A DNA stretch of 64,000 nt from an uncultured Marinomonas sp. (GTDB lineage Bacteria; Pseudomonadota; Gammaproteobacteria; Pseudomonadales; Marinomonadaceae): positions 62,001 through 126,000 of the forward strand of contig CANLRQ010000002.1 in the NCBI GenBank assembly GCA_947493575.1, read 5' to 3'. The notes below the pieces were generated by a model. That model searched no databases. It was not told the DNA's origin and saw only the letters and a program-made list of their open reading frames with translations. The stretch's first letter is position 1. Each line of letters starts with the position of its first letter. Positions 43,577 through 52,535 of the stretch are shown in pieces. The position numbers were made by a program, and so were the translations under genes.

Positions 43577-44011
43577 TTAGAGGTTACGAAAAAAGAAACC
43601 GGACAAGTGCCTATAAAACACTTGTCCTTCGGTGAATAACACAAGAAAAACGGCTAAATGTATAATAACCGTTCCCAAAAAAATTCTTCTAAACGATGTT
43701 TTTATAGATTTATGTCTTAGTACATTTTGAGCATAAAAAGCAGCAGGCCAACCACCTATTAACGCCAGTAAATGCAGCCAACTTTCTTTTATTCGCCAAC
43801 GATTACCTTTAGCTGCAGACTTGTCCCATGCATAAATAATGAAAGTAAGTACATTTATTACAAGGTAGCCTAATAACACTTCAAGGGCTAATTGCTTCAA
43901 AAAAGTTAATATTACGAGTAAAATGCAAAAAATACTCGTAGTAACAAAAGATAATAAACGAAGCCAATCTCTGTGTTTTCGACTTCGTCCAGGCTGGACG
44001 TTGTTTTTCAC
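43577..44011 (-). CDS. DUF1294 membrane protein
   Basis: A small inner-membrane protein of 144 residues with a basic N-terminus (GRSRKHRDWLR), two close helices (about 20-60), the DUF1294 core YAWDKSAAKGNRWRIKESWLHLLALIGGWPAAFYAQNVLRHKSIKTSFRRIF cut here across its length, and a final helix. Larger relatives carry a cold-shock domain in front; this one does not. Function unknown. It is convergent with dxs. Confidence 0.85.
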   Translation of the reverse strand: MKNNVQPGRSRKHRDWLRLLSFVTTSIFCILLVILTFLKQLALEVLLGYLVINVLTFIIYAWDKSAAKGNRWRIKESWLHLLALIGGWPAAFYAQNVLRHKSIKTSFRRIFLGTVIIHLAVFLVLFTEGQVFYRHLSGFFFRNL

Positions 44012-44045
44012 TTACTGCTTCAACCCCCTACATAATCTGGTTAAT

Positions 44046-44327
44046 TTATTTAACCGAAACACCTTCTATTTCCTCTACAGAAACAGCTTGAGTTCGCTCA
44101 ATAATCTTAACCAGAGCGGATTGGATGACCTCACTTTCTCTCGCGTCGGCTTTACTGTTAAACCGTTCCTCAAGTACATCAGCACCTTCTTCTAGTTTCA
44201 GTTTAACAACCACCTCCGTTGCGCAGTCTACACTTTCCCCAAAATATTCCAAACAAATTTGAGGATAGCCTTTAAAGCCTTTTTTTATTTGTTTGGCTAT
44301 ACGTTTTTTTGCTTTATCTAGATTCAT
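44046..44327 (-). CDS. Hypothetical protein, 93 residues
   Basis: I do not recognise this family. The protein is soluble, with a strongly basic start (MNLDKAKKRIAKQIKKGFKG), PQICLEYFGESVDCATEVVV in the middle and an acidic C-terminal half (KLKLEEGADVLEERFNSKAD). It has two Cys residues and no signal peptide. Codon use resembles the neighbours, and it lies 34 bp from the DUF1294 gene in the same orientation, so it is probably a real gene cotranscribed with it. Confidence 0.6.
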   Translation of the reverse strand: MNLDKAKKRIAKQIKKGFKGYPQICLEYFGESVDCATEVVVKLKLEEGADVLEERFNSKADARESEVIQSALVKIIERTQAVSVEEIEGVSVK

Positions 44328-44374
44328 ACAAACTTCTTAATAGTGGCGGGAATAGAACCACAATATAACACTAG

Positions 44375-44493
44375 GGAAGGTACGAACAAGTCCTCTTGCC
44401 TCAGCATGTGGATAAAAGTCTGCTATTAAAGACGAGTATCGAATGTGAATAGTTGGCCTATTTTGGGATGCTCAACAAAGAAGACAGGCTTTC
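44375..44493. mobile_element. Family B (IS5-end) MITE, copy B4, right end lost
   Basis: Left end GGAAGGTACGAACAAGTC, preceded by CTAG (a YTAR-type target). It follows copy B2 up to about 44493 (CAGCATGTGGATAAAAG, GATGCTCAACAAAGAA), then diverges, so the right end was deleted or replaced. The 150 bp beyond show no recognisable feature. The whole 690-bp gap to the next gene consists of this copy, a LysR fragment and copy A6. Confidence 0.75.
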
Positions 44494-44644
44494 CGCTTTG
44501 TACGATATTCTGGATACTGTTTTACAAACTGGTCGAAACAACTATGAAGTCCAAGAGTAGCCATATTTCATTGTTACGCCAAAGGCAATTAACTGCATCC
44601 GCTAAGTTTTGACGTGTTATTTATAGCCTATTAGCTGGGGGACA

Positions 44645-44853
44645 CTACTGAATTAGCCAAGCACTAAAGGTCTCAATTGCAGGGTTAGCTTCATGCTTAT
44701 CAGGAATACTAGATAAAACCCTCTTTCCGTTTGACTGCTGACATCAATGGCTTTCACCAATTACCCTGATTCCAACATACTTTCAATAAGGTGTTGCCAA
44801 CCTAACGCAATACCTTGCCCAGTAAGTGCAATCTGAATAACTAAAGGGTAATT
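44645..44853 (-). pseudogene. Decayed LysR-type regulator C-terminal fragment
   Basis: The minus strand reads PLVIQIALTGQGIALGWQHL, IESMLESG, then a stop, then LVKAIDVSSQTERGFYLVF. After a one-base shift it continues PDKHEANPAIETFSAWLIQ before a stop. This is the end of a GcvA-like LysR effector domain. The in-frame TAA (near 44763) and the frameshift (near 44710) make it non-functional. The 5' part is missing and the fragment runs straight into MITE A6. Confidence 0.68.
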
Positions 44854-44856
44854 ATT

Positions 44857-44997
44857 AAAAACCTTTGCACGACTATTATGCTTGCTAATACTTTGTTAAA
44901 ACAGACTTAAAATGCGCATTTATAACTCATAAACTCCACTTTTCCGCCTGTTTTTTGCAGGCGTCTATCATCGCTCATGACTTCATGCAAAGGACTC
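44857..44997. mobile_element. Family A MITE-like element, copy A6 (inverted, long form)
   Basis: A 141-bp copy in the same orientation as A2: left end AAAACCTTTGCACGACTATT, right end TTCATGCAAAGGACTC. The interior (GCTAATACTTTGTTAAAACA, AATGCGCATTTATAACTCAT) aligns closely with A2. It lies between the LysR fragment and a GNAT gene. Confidence 0.78.
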
Positions 44998-45020
44998 AAG
45001 TCTATACTCTTGATTTTTTT

Positions 45021-45449
45021 CTAAACTGTATACCTTAATCTTAATACTTGTTGCCCTGTTGGCTCATGCAATGATTCTGATAAATGGGTAAATCCATACC
45101 TTGAATAAAAAGCCGTACCAATTAGGTTCACTTTAAATACTTCTAATTCACCATGTATCGATTGCGCTTTATCCATGAGCGCTTTCCCTATCCCTTGACC
45201 ATGGTATTCAGGCAGTAAGAATAGAGCACCAACTTCATTGCCCATTAAGGCAATAAAACCTTTAACCACGCCATCAATTTCAGCCACCCATGTGTCAGTA
45301 TTAGGAAGATACATATGCTCCACATTGTTTCTTTCTTGAGCAATAAACTCATCCTCCATAAAGGCATGGGCTAATCTTGTTGAGACTTCCCATGAATTAA
45401 GTACATTGTCTAAATCTGTTGTTTTGTATTGTCGAATTATTAAGCTCAT
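45021..45449 (-). CDS. GNAT family N-acetyltransferase
   Basis: A 142-residue acetyl-CoA-dependent acetyltransferase. GNAT motif A is visible as ALFLLPEYHGQGIGKALMDKA with the Q/RxxGxG/A pyrophosphate loop; motif B is FYSRYGFTHL, followed by a C-terminal strand QQVLRLRYTV. The size and IRQYKTTDLDNVLNSWEVST start resemble YjaB/PhnO-like small acetyltransferases. The acceptor cannot be inferred. It is transcribed alone, close to MITE A6. Confidence 0.85.
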   Translation of the reverse strand: MSLIIRQYKTTDLDNVLNSWEVSTRLAHAFMEDEFIAQERNNVEHMYLPNTDTWVAEIDGVVKGFIALMGNEVGALFLLPEYHGQGIGKALMDKAQSIHGELEVFKVNLIGTAFYSRYGFTHLSESLHEPTGQQVLRLRYTV

Positions 45450-45529
45450 TGCCAGTCCTGCTTTTGTTAACGAGAAAAAGCAACTTTATAGCGTCCCTAC
45501 CAATCTGCATTGAAGAAAAACGACAGTTT

Positions 45530-46366
45530 TTAAGAAAGTTCAAAATCACCATAAATATCAATGGTTAAATCACGGTCACGTGCATATTCGCTCGGAGTTT
45601 TGCCTATGAAGCGCTTTAAATGTCTAATAAAATGAGGCTGATCGCTAAACTCAAATTGTGCAACTAAATCTGCCCAGTCTATGTCAGCGTTATCTAGTTT
45701 ATAGAGATAGTTTAAAATGGCTTCTAGACGAATCATAGATTGGCATTGTTTTAACGTTAACCCTGTAACTCGAAGAAAGCTACGTTCTATCGTTCGCTGA
45801 GAGCGATGTAAAACACGGCCTATTTCAGAAATGGAAGTATTATCAAGCAGTGGCAGAATCAAACGAACTAACTCACTATGTTTGTCTTCGTGACTTTGTA
45901 ACACCCAAGGTTGTAGAAGCTCATCCAACCTTGTTGAAATCTGTTCAGGACTTTTCGCGGTATCATTCAAAAGATCGCCGCTACAAAATACATCAGATGC
46001 AATCAATGCTCTCATATCCACTGCTTCAATTTGATCTAATTTCAAATCTAAAAATAATGAATCTAATGAATACAAAGCGCCTGTTTTAAATTTAACACCT
46101 ATGATTTTAAAAGGGTCAGAATGATCTATAGTAAAGGTATTTTTATGGGGAAATATCCAATAGTCACCATGGCCAATTTGAGTTTTTTCTGTCTGGCGGT
46201 AATGAAAGGCTTGGTTTTCAGGAGCTAGAATTAAGTGTGCTGTAGGATCAGGGTTTAACTTAGGAAAATGGCTACTCTGGTCGTTTTGTTCTTTTTCTAA
46301 AAACCAATAACATTCAACATACCTAGCCACATGGGAGTTGTTGGGAAAACGTTTCCAATGCTTCAT
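45530..46366 (-). CDS. AraC-family transcriptional regulator
   Basis: A 278-residue regulator. The N-terminal half (RYVECYWFLEKEQ, LNPDPTAHLILAPENQAFHYRQ, WIFPHKNTFTIDHSDPFKIIGVKFKTGA cut here) is the DUF6597-type sensing domain. Residues about 165-265 contain the two AraC HTH motifs: ISEIGRVLHRSQRTIERSFLRVTGLTLKQCQSMIRLEA, and QFEFSDQPHFIRHLKRFIGKTPSEY. Ligand and targets are unknown. The neighbouring small genes (DUF1801, GNAT) face the same way and may be related to it. Confidence 0.87.
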   Translation of the reverse strand: MKHWKRFPNNSHVARYVECYWFLEKEQNDQSSHFPKLNPDPTAHLILAPENQAFHYRQTEKTQIGHGDYWIFPHKNTFTIDHSDPFKIIGVKFKTGALYSLDSLFLDLKLDQIEAVDMRALIASDVFCSGDLLNDTAKSPEQISTRLDELLQPWVLQSHEDKHSELVRLILPLLDNTSISEIGRVLHRSQRTIERSFLRVTGLTLKQCQSMIRLEAILNYLYKLDNADIDWADLVAQFEFSDQPHFIRHLKRFIGKTPSEYARDRDLTIDIYGDFELS

Positions 46367-46406
46367 TTAATCGTCCTATGGGACTGCGTCAATTAAAAGA
46401 GCTCCC

Positions 46407-46811
46407 TTATGCGCCGAGCAATTCAAGATGTTTAATTTTTTTATAACGTAAGGACAAAGAAATACAATGGGACAATTCTTTTATGGGAATAGTTTGCCCC
46501 ACCTCAAAAAGAATCGCTCGGTTACCAGAATAAACAAAAAGATCACCGTACAATTCTTTAAAGGTTGCTACTAAAGACGTCTTACAATTAAAGTATATAC
46601 CGTATTGATCAGGAGATTTTACTTTCCAATCAAAACGAACAGTACTGCCTATTTTAGATAGGTAACTAGGCTCGCCCCATTTCAGAGTCTCTTCTAGCCC
46701 ATCAACTCCATCTTGTGCAGCAACATGAAAGATAAGATCCCTTATATCATATAGCACAAGAGCAACCTCTTCAGGATACGATTCGAACTTTAGTTTTACG
46801 TTACTGTCCAA
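46407..46811 (-). CDS. DUF1801 domain protein
   Basis: A 134-residue cytoplasmic protein of the DUF1801/YdhG type: KLKFESYPEEVALVLYDIRDLIF at the start, LEETLKWGEPSYLS (the conserved W-G-x-P/x motif), YFNCKTSLVATFKELYG and a basic end. Members are small and widespread with unknown function, some frataxin-like in fold. It lies 40 bp upstream of the AraC gene in the same direction, so cotranscription is likely. Confidence 0.78.
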   Translation of the reverse strand: MDSNVKLKFESYPEEVALVLYDIRDLIFHVAAQDGVDGLEETLKWGEPSYLSKIGSTVRFDWKVKSPDQYGIYFNCKTSLVATFKELYGDLFVYSGNRAILFEVGQTIPIKELSHCISLSLRYKKIKHLELLGA

Positions 46812-46881
46812 AGAGCACTACCTCATTAAAGAAACACACTATAATAGATACCTTGCTCTCCAATAAGTCAATTTACGATCC

Positions 46882-46920
46882 AAAAAAAAGCTAATGACAC
46901 GTGCCATTAGCTTTTTTATT
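46882..46920 (-). terminator. Terminator after aceA
   Basis: Perfect 8-bp stem AGCTAATG / CATTAGCT with an 8-nt loop and T tracts on both sides, 13 bp beyond the aceA stop on the minus strand. It can act in either direction. Confidence 0.88.
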
Positions 46921-46932
46921 CTTACTTATTTT

Positions 46933-48540
46933 TTAAGATGATACAGCAAATTGATTCATTGTATTGTCTTTACCTGATGCTTTTAACGCATTTGCACCAG
47001 AGAAATATTCTTTATGATCATCGCCTATATTAGAGCCAGACATATCTTGGTGTTTCACACAAGCTAGACCTTGTCTGATTTCTTTTCTTTGTACTTCTAA
47101 AACATAACCTAACATACCTTGATCACCAAAATAATCTTTCGCTAAATTATCTGTCGATAAGGCGGCGGTGTGATAAGTGGGCAATGTTATAAGGTGATGG
47201 AAAATACCCGCTTGCTGAGCAGACTCTTTCTGGAAGTCACGAATTCTATTATCCGCTTCTATCGACAACTCAGTCTGATCATAATCAGATGACATCAACG
47301 CATCACGCTGATACTCACTGACATCACGACCTTCTTCTAACCATGCATCAAACACCTGTTGGCGGAAGTTTAACGTCCAATTAAAAGACGGACTGTTGTT
47401 ATAAACCAGTTTCGCGTTGGGAACCGCTTCTCGAATACGATTAACTAACTCAGCAATTTGACCAATATGAGGTTTTTCAGTTTCAATCCACAATAGGTCT
47501 GCGCCATTTTCTAATGAAGTAATGCAATCTAAGACAGCTCTATCCGCTCCTGTATTTTCCTTAAAGCGTACCAATCCATTTGCTAAACGAATGGGTTTAA
47601 TAACTCGTTCCCCTTGTTTGATCAACATATCACCTGATTTCATATCAGCAAGAGAAGTCACCTCTTCACCATCAATATACGCATTGTATTGATCAGCTAA
47701 ATCACCCTCTTCTTGAGAAACAGGAATTTTTTGAGTAAGGCCGGCACCTAATGAATCAGTTCGTGCAACAATAACCCCCTCTTCAACACCTAGCTCCATA
47801 AAGGCATAACGCACTGCATTAATCTTGGCTAGAAAATCTTCATGGGGCACAGTTACTTTGCCATCTTGGTGACCACACTGCTTAGCGTCAGAAACTTGGT
47901 TTTCAATTTGAATACAGCATGCTCCGGCTTCAATCATTTTTTTCGCCAGTAAATAAGTCGCCTCTTCATTCCCAAACCCTGCATCAATGTCTGCAATGAT
48001 AGGGACAACATGAGTTTCAAATGCATCAATTTTTTCTTGTGCGGCTTTTGCTTTAAGCTCATTACCTTCGGCTCTAGCAGCATCTAGATCTTTAAATAAA
48101 TGTTGTAATTCACGACTGTCTGCCTGTTTTAAAAACGTGTACAACTCTTCGATTAACGCAGGAACTGAGGTTTTTTCATGCATAGACTGATCTGGTAAAG
48201 GACCAAAATCAGATCGCATAGCTGCCACCATCCAACCAGAAAGGTACAAGTAACGACTACGAGTAGTTCCAAAATGCTTTTTAATAGAAATCATTTTTTG
48301 TTGACCAACAAACCCATGCCAGCACCCCAAAGATTGAGTATAGTTAGCCGCGTCTTTATCGTAACTGGCCATATCTTCTCGCATTATTTTTGCGGTATAT
48401 TTGGCAATGTCCAATCCTGTTTTAAAACGATTTTGCAATGTCATCCGTGCCACATACTCAGGGTTTATTGCCCCCCAAGACTGACCCTTTTGGTTAAGTA
48501 AATTATCAGCTTGCTGCATTTCATTTTGATACGTTGTCAT
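46933..48540 (-). CDS. aceA: Isocitrate lyase (large form)
   Basis: Splits isocitrate into glyoxylate and succinate, the first glyoxylate-shunt step that lets acetyl-CoA be assimilated. 535 residues, about 100 longer than the E. coli enzyme and typical of the Pseudomonas-type large form. Visible are LGCWHGFVGQQKMISIKKHF, VPIIADIDAGFGNEEATYLLAKKMIEAGACCIQIENQVSDAKQCGHQDGKV split here around the active-site KxCGH, IVARTDSLGAGLT, and FNWTLNFRQQVFDAWL. It follows glcB by 50 bp in one operon and ends in a strong terminator. Confidence 0.96.
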   Translation of the reverse strand: MTTYQNEMQQADNLLNQKGQSWGAINPEYVARMTLQNRFKTGLDIAKYTAKIMREDMASYDKDAANYTQSLGCWHGFVGQQKMISIKKHFGTTRSRYLYLSGWMVAAMRSDFGPLPDQSMHEKTSVPALIEELYTFLKQADSRELQHLFKDLDAARAEGNELKAKAAQEKIDAFETHVVPIIADIDAGFGNEEATYLLAKKMIEAGACCIQIENQVSDAKQCGHQDGKVTVPHEDFLAKINAVRYAFMELGVEEGVIVARTDSLGAGLTQKIPVSQEEGDLADQYNAYIDGEEVTSLADMKSGDMLIKQGERVIKPIRLANGLVRFKENTGADRAVLDCITSLENGADLLWIETEKPHIGQIAELVNRIREAVPNAKLVYNNSPSFNWTLNFRQQVFDAWLEEGRDVSEYQRDALMSSDYDQTELSIEADNRIRDFQKESAQQAGIFHHLITLPTYHTAALSTDNLAKDYFGDQGMLGYVLEVQRKEIRQGLACVKHQDMSGSNIGDDHKEYFSGANALKASGKDNTMNQFAVSS

Positions 48541-48590
48541 ATTTATTCTCGCTATCTATTTTTATCTGAGATTTCGTTAAAAGGAATTAA

Positions 48591-50768
48591 TTAAATGCTT
48601 TGAGCTTGCTTTACTCTTGCTCTGTGTTTATGGAGCAATGGCTCTGTATAACCATTAGGTTGATCAATACCTTGAAATATCAATTCTTGAGCTGCAATAA
48701 ATGCTGGGCTTTGATCGGTATTTGGAGACATAGCTTGATATCCTGATGTCGATTTATTCTGTGCGTCCACTACGGTGGCCATACGCTGCATTATTTGATC
48801 AATTTGCTCTTTCGAACACACGCCGTGAAACAACCAATTCGCCAAATGCTGACTGGATATTCTTAGTGTTGCTCTGTCTTCCATTAAGCCCACATTGTTA
48901 ATATCCGGCACCTTTGAGCAGCCAATTCCAGATTCAACCCAACGAACTACATACCCTAAAATCCCTTGAACATTGTTCTCAATTTCGGCTTCGATTAACT
49001 CATCTGACAACTGATAATCTGATCCCATAGTAGGTATTTTCAATAGATCAGCACGTGTTGAGGGGACTCGATGCTTAATTTGGTTCTGCTTAGAGGTCAC
49101 GTTTACCTTATGGTAATGCATCGCATGTAAAGTCGCTGCTGTTGGTGATGGCACCCATGCGGTGTTCGCTCCAGCTTTTGGATGCGCTATTTTTTCATTC
49201 ATCATACTGGCCATCTCATCTGGCATAGCCCACATGCCTTTGCCGATTTGCGCTTTTCCTTGCAACCCACAAGCTAAGCCGATTTCCACATTGCGGTTCT
49301 CATAAGCTTGAATCCAAGGTTGTACCTTAATCTGATTTTTCGGTAAAAATGCGCCAGCATGCATACTGGTATGTATTTCATCACCAGTTCGATCCAAGAA
49401 CCCCGTATTGATAAATACCACCCTGTCTTTCGCTGCGCGGATGCATTCTTTTAAATTTAATGAGGTTCGGCGCTCCTCATCCATAATCCCTAATTTAATG
49501 GTACTTTTTGCCAGACCTAACATGGTCTCAACACGACTAAATAATAGACAAGTAAACGCGACTTCTTCAGGGCCATGCATTTTAGGTTTAACAATATAAA
49601 TACTGCCCGTACGACTATTTTGAATAGGATTATCCTGTCGTAAATCCAACGCGGCTATTAACGAAGTTACAACTGCATCAATAATTCCTTCTGGCGCAAA
49701 ATTACCCGCAGCATCCTGCATTAAATCACTTTGCATTAAATGCCCTACATTACGGATTAATAATAGTGAGCGCCCATGCAAAAGGTAATCTTGTCTATCC
49801 ATACTGGTATAGCGTCGGTCTTTATTCAAACGTCTAATTTTCTGCTGACCTGCTTTTTCAATCTGAGCTTCTAAAGAACCTTGCATCAAACCTAACCAGT
49901 TTCGATACACCTCTATCTTGTCTTCAGCATCAACAGCGGCCACAGAGTCTTCACAGTCCATAATGGTGCTTAATGCTGACTCTAAAATAATGTCATTGAT
50001 GTTTGCGATATCATGCATACCATTTATCCCATTAGGATCAAATTGCAGCTCCACATGCAAACCGTTATTTTTGAGTAATAATGATTCTGGATCATTGCGA
50101 GACCCAATCATGGCTACCAATTGGCTAGGCGTTTTTAAGCCAGCAGAACTACCATCGGCAAAAAAGGCCAGCAGATGATTGTAATACACTACATAACTAC
50201 AGGCATTTTGATGCGAACCGGACTTCAAGGGAAAAGTATCATCTAAGAAGTCTTTTGCTATCGCTATGACACGTTTACCACGAGCTTTGTTATATTGAGC
50301 ACCTTTCTCTAACCCATCTGTTGATGAAATAATATCGGTACCATAAAGCGCATCGTATAAACTTCCCCAACGGGCATTTGCAGCATTAAGGGCAAATCGA
50401 GCATTCTTCACTGGCACAACTAATTGTGGGCCAGCTAGTACAGCGATTTCATCATCCACATTTTCTGTTGTAATAGAAAAGTCTTCTTTTTCTTCAACGA
50501 GATATTGTATTTCGTGTAAGAAACCCTCGTACTCAGACGCATCGAATGGCTGTCCTTTACGGTTAATATGCCACTGATCAATTTGCTCCTGCATACGCTC
50601 TCTGGTTATCAACAGCTCTTGGTTCAAGGGGGTAAGATCTGCAACCAAGGTTTCAAAATCTTGCCAAAACTTCGTCACATCTAACTCATGCAAGGGTAAT
50701 ACTTCCTCATTGATGAAGTTATAAAACCCTTCATTGATAAAGCTACATTTTTCTAGGGTAACATTCAT
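48591..50768 (-). CDS. glcB: Malate synthase G
   Basis: Condenses glyoxylate with acetyl-CoA to malate, the second step of the glyoxylate shunt. 725 residues, the normal length for the G isoform, which has an inserted alpha/beta domain absent from the A form. Motifs: SGLKTPSQLVAMIGSRNDPESLLLKNNGLHVEL, ILESALSTIMDCEDSVAAVDAEDK with the Mg-binding acidic residues, YIVKPKMHGPEEVAFT, GIMDEERRTSLNLKECI, and GYVVRWVESGIGCSKVPDI. It is the first gene of glcB-aceA; such direct coupling of the two shunt genes favours balanced expression under the divergent regulator. Confidence 0.97.
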   Translation of the reverse strand: MNVTLEKCSFINEGFYNFINEEVLPLHELDVTKFWQDFETLVADLTPLNQELLITRERMQEQIDQWHINRKGQPFDASEYEGFLHEIQYLVEEKEDFSITTENVDDEIAVLAGPQLVVPVKNARFALNAANARWGSLYDALYGTDIISSTDGLEKGAQYNKARGKRVIAIAKDFLDDTFPLKSGSHQNACSYVVYYNHLLAFFADGSSAGLKTPSQLVAMIGSRNDPESLLLKNNGLHVELQFDPNGINGMHDIANINDIILESALSTIMDCEDSVAAVDAEDKIEVYRNWLGLMQGSLEAQIEKAGQQKIRRLNKDRRYTSMDRQDYLLHGRSLLLIRNVGHLMQSDLMQDAAGNFAPEGIIDAVVTSLIAALDLRQDNPIQNSRTGSIYIVKPKMHGPEEVAFTCLLFSRVETMLGLAKSTIKLGIMDEERRTSLNLKECIRAAKDRVVFINTGFLDRTGDEIHTSMHAGAFLPKNQIKVQPWIQAYENRNVEIGLACGLQGKAQIGKGMWAMPDEMASMMNEKIAHPKAGANTAWVPSPTAATLHAMHYHKVNVTSKQNQIKHRVPSTRADLLKIPTMGSDYQLSDELIEAEIENNVQGILGYVVRWVESGIGCSKVPDINNVGLMEDRATLRISSQHLANWLFHGVCSKEQIDQIMQRMATVVDAQNKSTSGYQAMSPNTDQSPAFIAAQELIFQGIDQPNGYTEPLLHKHRARVKQAQSI

Positions 50769-50877
50769 CTTATCTACCTTCTCTAACCAACTTAATTATT
50801 AGGACCTTGGTTTAAGCAATGTTTGATTGCTTGCGTTTTAGTTTAGGTGAAAGTAGAATAAAATTTCACAATAAAAA

Positions 50878-50890
50878 TTACACAGTGTAA
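50878..50890. promoter_or_regulatory. Palindromic operator candidate upstream of the XRE regulator
   Basis: TTACACAGTGTAA, a perfect odd palindrome extended by A/T on both sides (AAAATTACAC / GTGTAAATTTT), ending 11 bp before the regulator ATG and 110 bp before the divergent glcB start. The position suits autorepression and possible control of glcB-aceA. Confidence 0.45.
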
Positions 50891-50901
50891 ATTTTACAAA
50901 A

Positions 50902-52434
50902 ATGAAAAATAAAAATAACCTCATTCGCAAAACTCATTTCTTAGGGACTAAGATACGCAACTTAAGAAAACGCAATCGATTAACCATGGAAGATTTATCC
51001 TCTCGATGCATAAAAGTAGACCCTGAATCCGCGCCTTCAGTGTCCTATTTATCCATGATTGAAAGAGGCAAACGTATCCCCAGTGAGGAAGTGTTAGAAG
51101 TGATTGCTAATGTCTTTCAAAAAGAGGTAGGGTGGTTTTTAGATGACCTTCCTGAGGAAGGTGACATTACACCGTCTAAAGGGTCTCGCGGTGGCATAAA
51201 CGGTATGGCCTTAGAACCTAACTTTTTGTTTTCTAAAGAAATACTACAAATTGCTATTCCTGAAATGTTATCTCAAACAGGCACCAGCGGACGACAATTT
51301 GCCCACTTATTAATACGCGCCCACCAAGAACATCATCAAAATCATTTCCCAGATTTAGAACGTGCCGCAGAAGAAATTGGCTTAAAACGATTGCCCTTAA
51401 GCCTTGATGAAATTCTCCTCATTACGAAACAAATGGGATTAAAAATCAGGTGGTTTGATAAGACACCTATGGCCGCTTTAGAAGGAGTTGGATTAAACTC
51501 ACAAAGTGTTGTTACTTCTTTTTTCGAGCCGCCCAATTTGATTTATATTAATCAAAAAATGAAGTCCCAACCTCACCGTTTAAAATACAATTTAGCGGTG
51601 CATATTGGCCATACCGTACTCCACGATAAAGACGGAGTGAAAAATGTTTTGGTTACGGGTCGTAATGAAGTATCACCTTTACAAGATCACAGTATCCGAA
51701 CACAAACCTCAGATATGGAAGCACAAGATATTTTACATGCATGGCGTGATTTTGAATGCAGCTTTTTTGCAGGTGCTTTACTCTGCCCAAAAGTACCTTT
51801 TAGACAAATACTTGATCGTAATGGTTATGAAATTAACACAGGGAAACTAGTAGGTGTTTCAGAATCCGTTGCTATGCGTCGTATGACTGCTGTTTCACCT
51901 TATCCACATTGGCATTATTTTGACGCCTATGCTCCGGGTAAACTAAAAGCAGTTTATAGGGGAAATGGCATTCCTTTGCCATGGGGGAATATGCGAGAAG
52001 TCGAAGATCCATGCCGTCACTGGGCTGTATTCCGTATGATCAATGCTCCTTTAACGGGAACCTCTTCACAAATATCCATACTTAATGTGGGGAATGAGCC
52101 TCGCATTTACTCTTGTGAATCTGTCAAAGCACAAGATTTAGCAGGCAACCACCACGTGCTCTGCTCAGGGATTGACCTTAATCCTGCCATTGAAGCCCAA
52201 GGCAAAGACGCCCTAAGTATTGCACATGAGCTCAAACAGGCATGCGTTAACAATGGTGGCTCAGCGGCTATCCCCAAGACGATCAAAAAAGATCTAATGA
52301 GTGTCGCTAAGATTCTCAACATTAATTGGGTTGAAAGAGGCATAGAAAACGATGCCAGATTGATTTGCTCTCGTGGAGCGGTTTGCCCACGGACACCAAG
52401 CTGCTACAACCAGTGCCAAAGTAAAGATAGATAA
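50902..52434 (+). CDS. XRE/DUF2083 regulator of short-chain acyl metabolism
   Basis: A 510-residue DNA-binding protein. An XRE helix-turn-helix lies at residues about 12-75 (LGTKIRNLRKRNRLTMEDLSSRC, SYLSMIERGKRIPSEEVLEVIA). The middle has an IrrE-like segment (NLAVHIGHTVLHDKDG), and the C-terminal 200 residues are DUF2083-type with Cys-rich ends (GAVCPRTPSCYNQCQ). This architecture is shared with RamB/ScfR-type regulators that control glyoxylate-shunt or propionate genes in response to acyl-CoA status. Its divergent position next to glcB-aceA strongly suggests the same role. The gene has a weak ribosome site and an AT-rich leader with a palindrome. Confidence 0.85.
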   Translation: MKNKNNLIRKTHFLGTKIRNLRKRNRLTMEDLSSRCIKVDPESAPSVSYLSMIERGKRIPSEEVLEVIANVFQKEVGWFLDDLPEEGDITPSKGSRGGINGMALEPNFLFSKEILQIAIPEMLSQTGTSGRQFAHLLIRAHQEHHQNHFPDLERAAEEIGLKRLPLSLDEILLITKQMGLKIRWFDKTPMAALEGVGLNSQSVVTSFFEPPNLIYINQKMKSQPHRLKYNLAVHIGHTVLHDKDGVKNVLVTGRNEVSPLQDHSIRTQTSDMEAQDILHAWRDFECSFFAGALLCPKVPFRQILDRNGYEINTGKLVGVSESVAMRRMTAVSPYPHWHYFDAYAPGKLKAVYRGNGIPLPWGNMREVEDPCRHWAVFRMINAPLTGTSSQISILNVGNEPRIYSCESVKAQDLAGNHHVLCSGIDLNPAIEAQGKDALSIAHELKQACVNNGGSAAIPKTIKKDLMSVAKILNINWVERGIENDARLICSRGAVCPRTPSCYNQCQSKDR

Positions 52435-52501
52435 GAACCTAAATAAGTTTATTATGGCATCTGTTGTTTGACTACAGCTAACAACAGTCTAACAATGGAC
52501 G

Positions 52502-52527
52502 CCATATGATTTTTCCATATGGTTTTT
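52502..52527. terminator. Terminator between the XRE gene and dddR
   Basis: CCATATG / CATATGG stem with a T-rich loop and TTTTT after the stem on the + strand, between convergent genes. It would end the XRE transcript. Confidence 0.65.
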
Positions 52528-52535
52528 AATAACGC

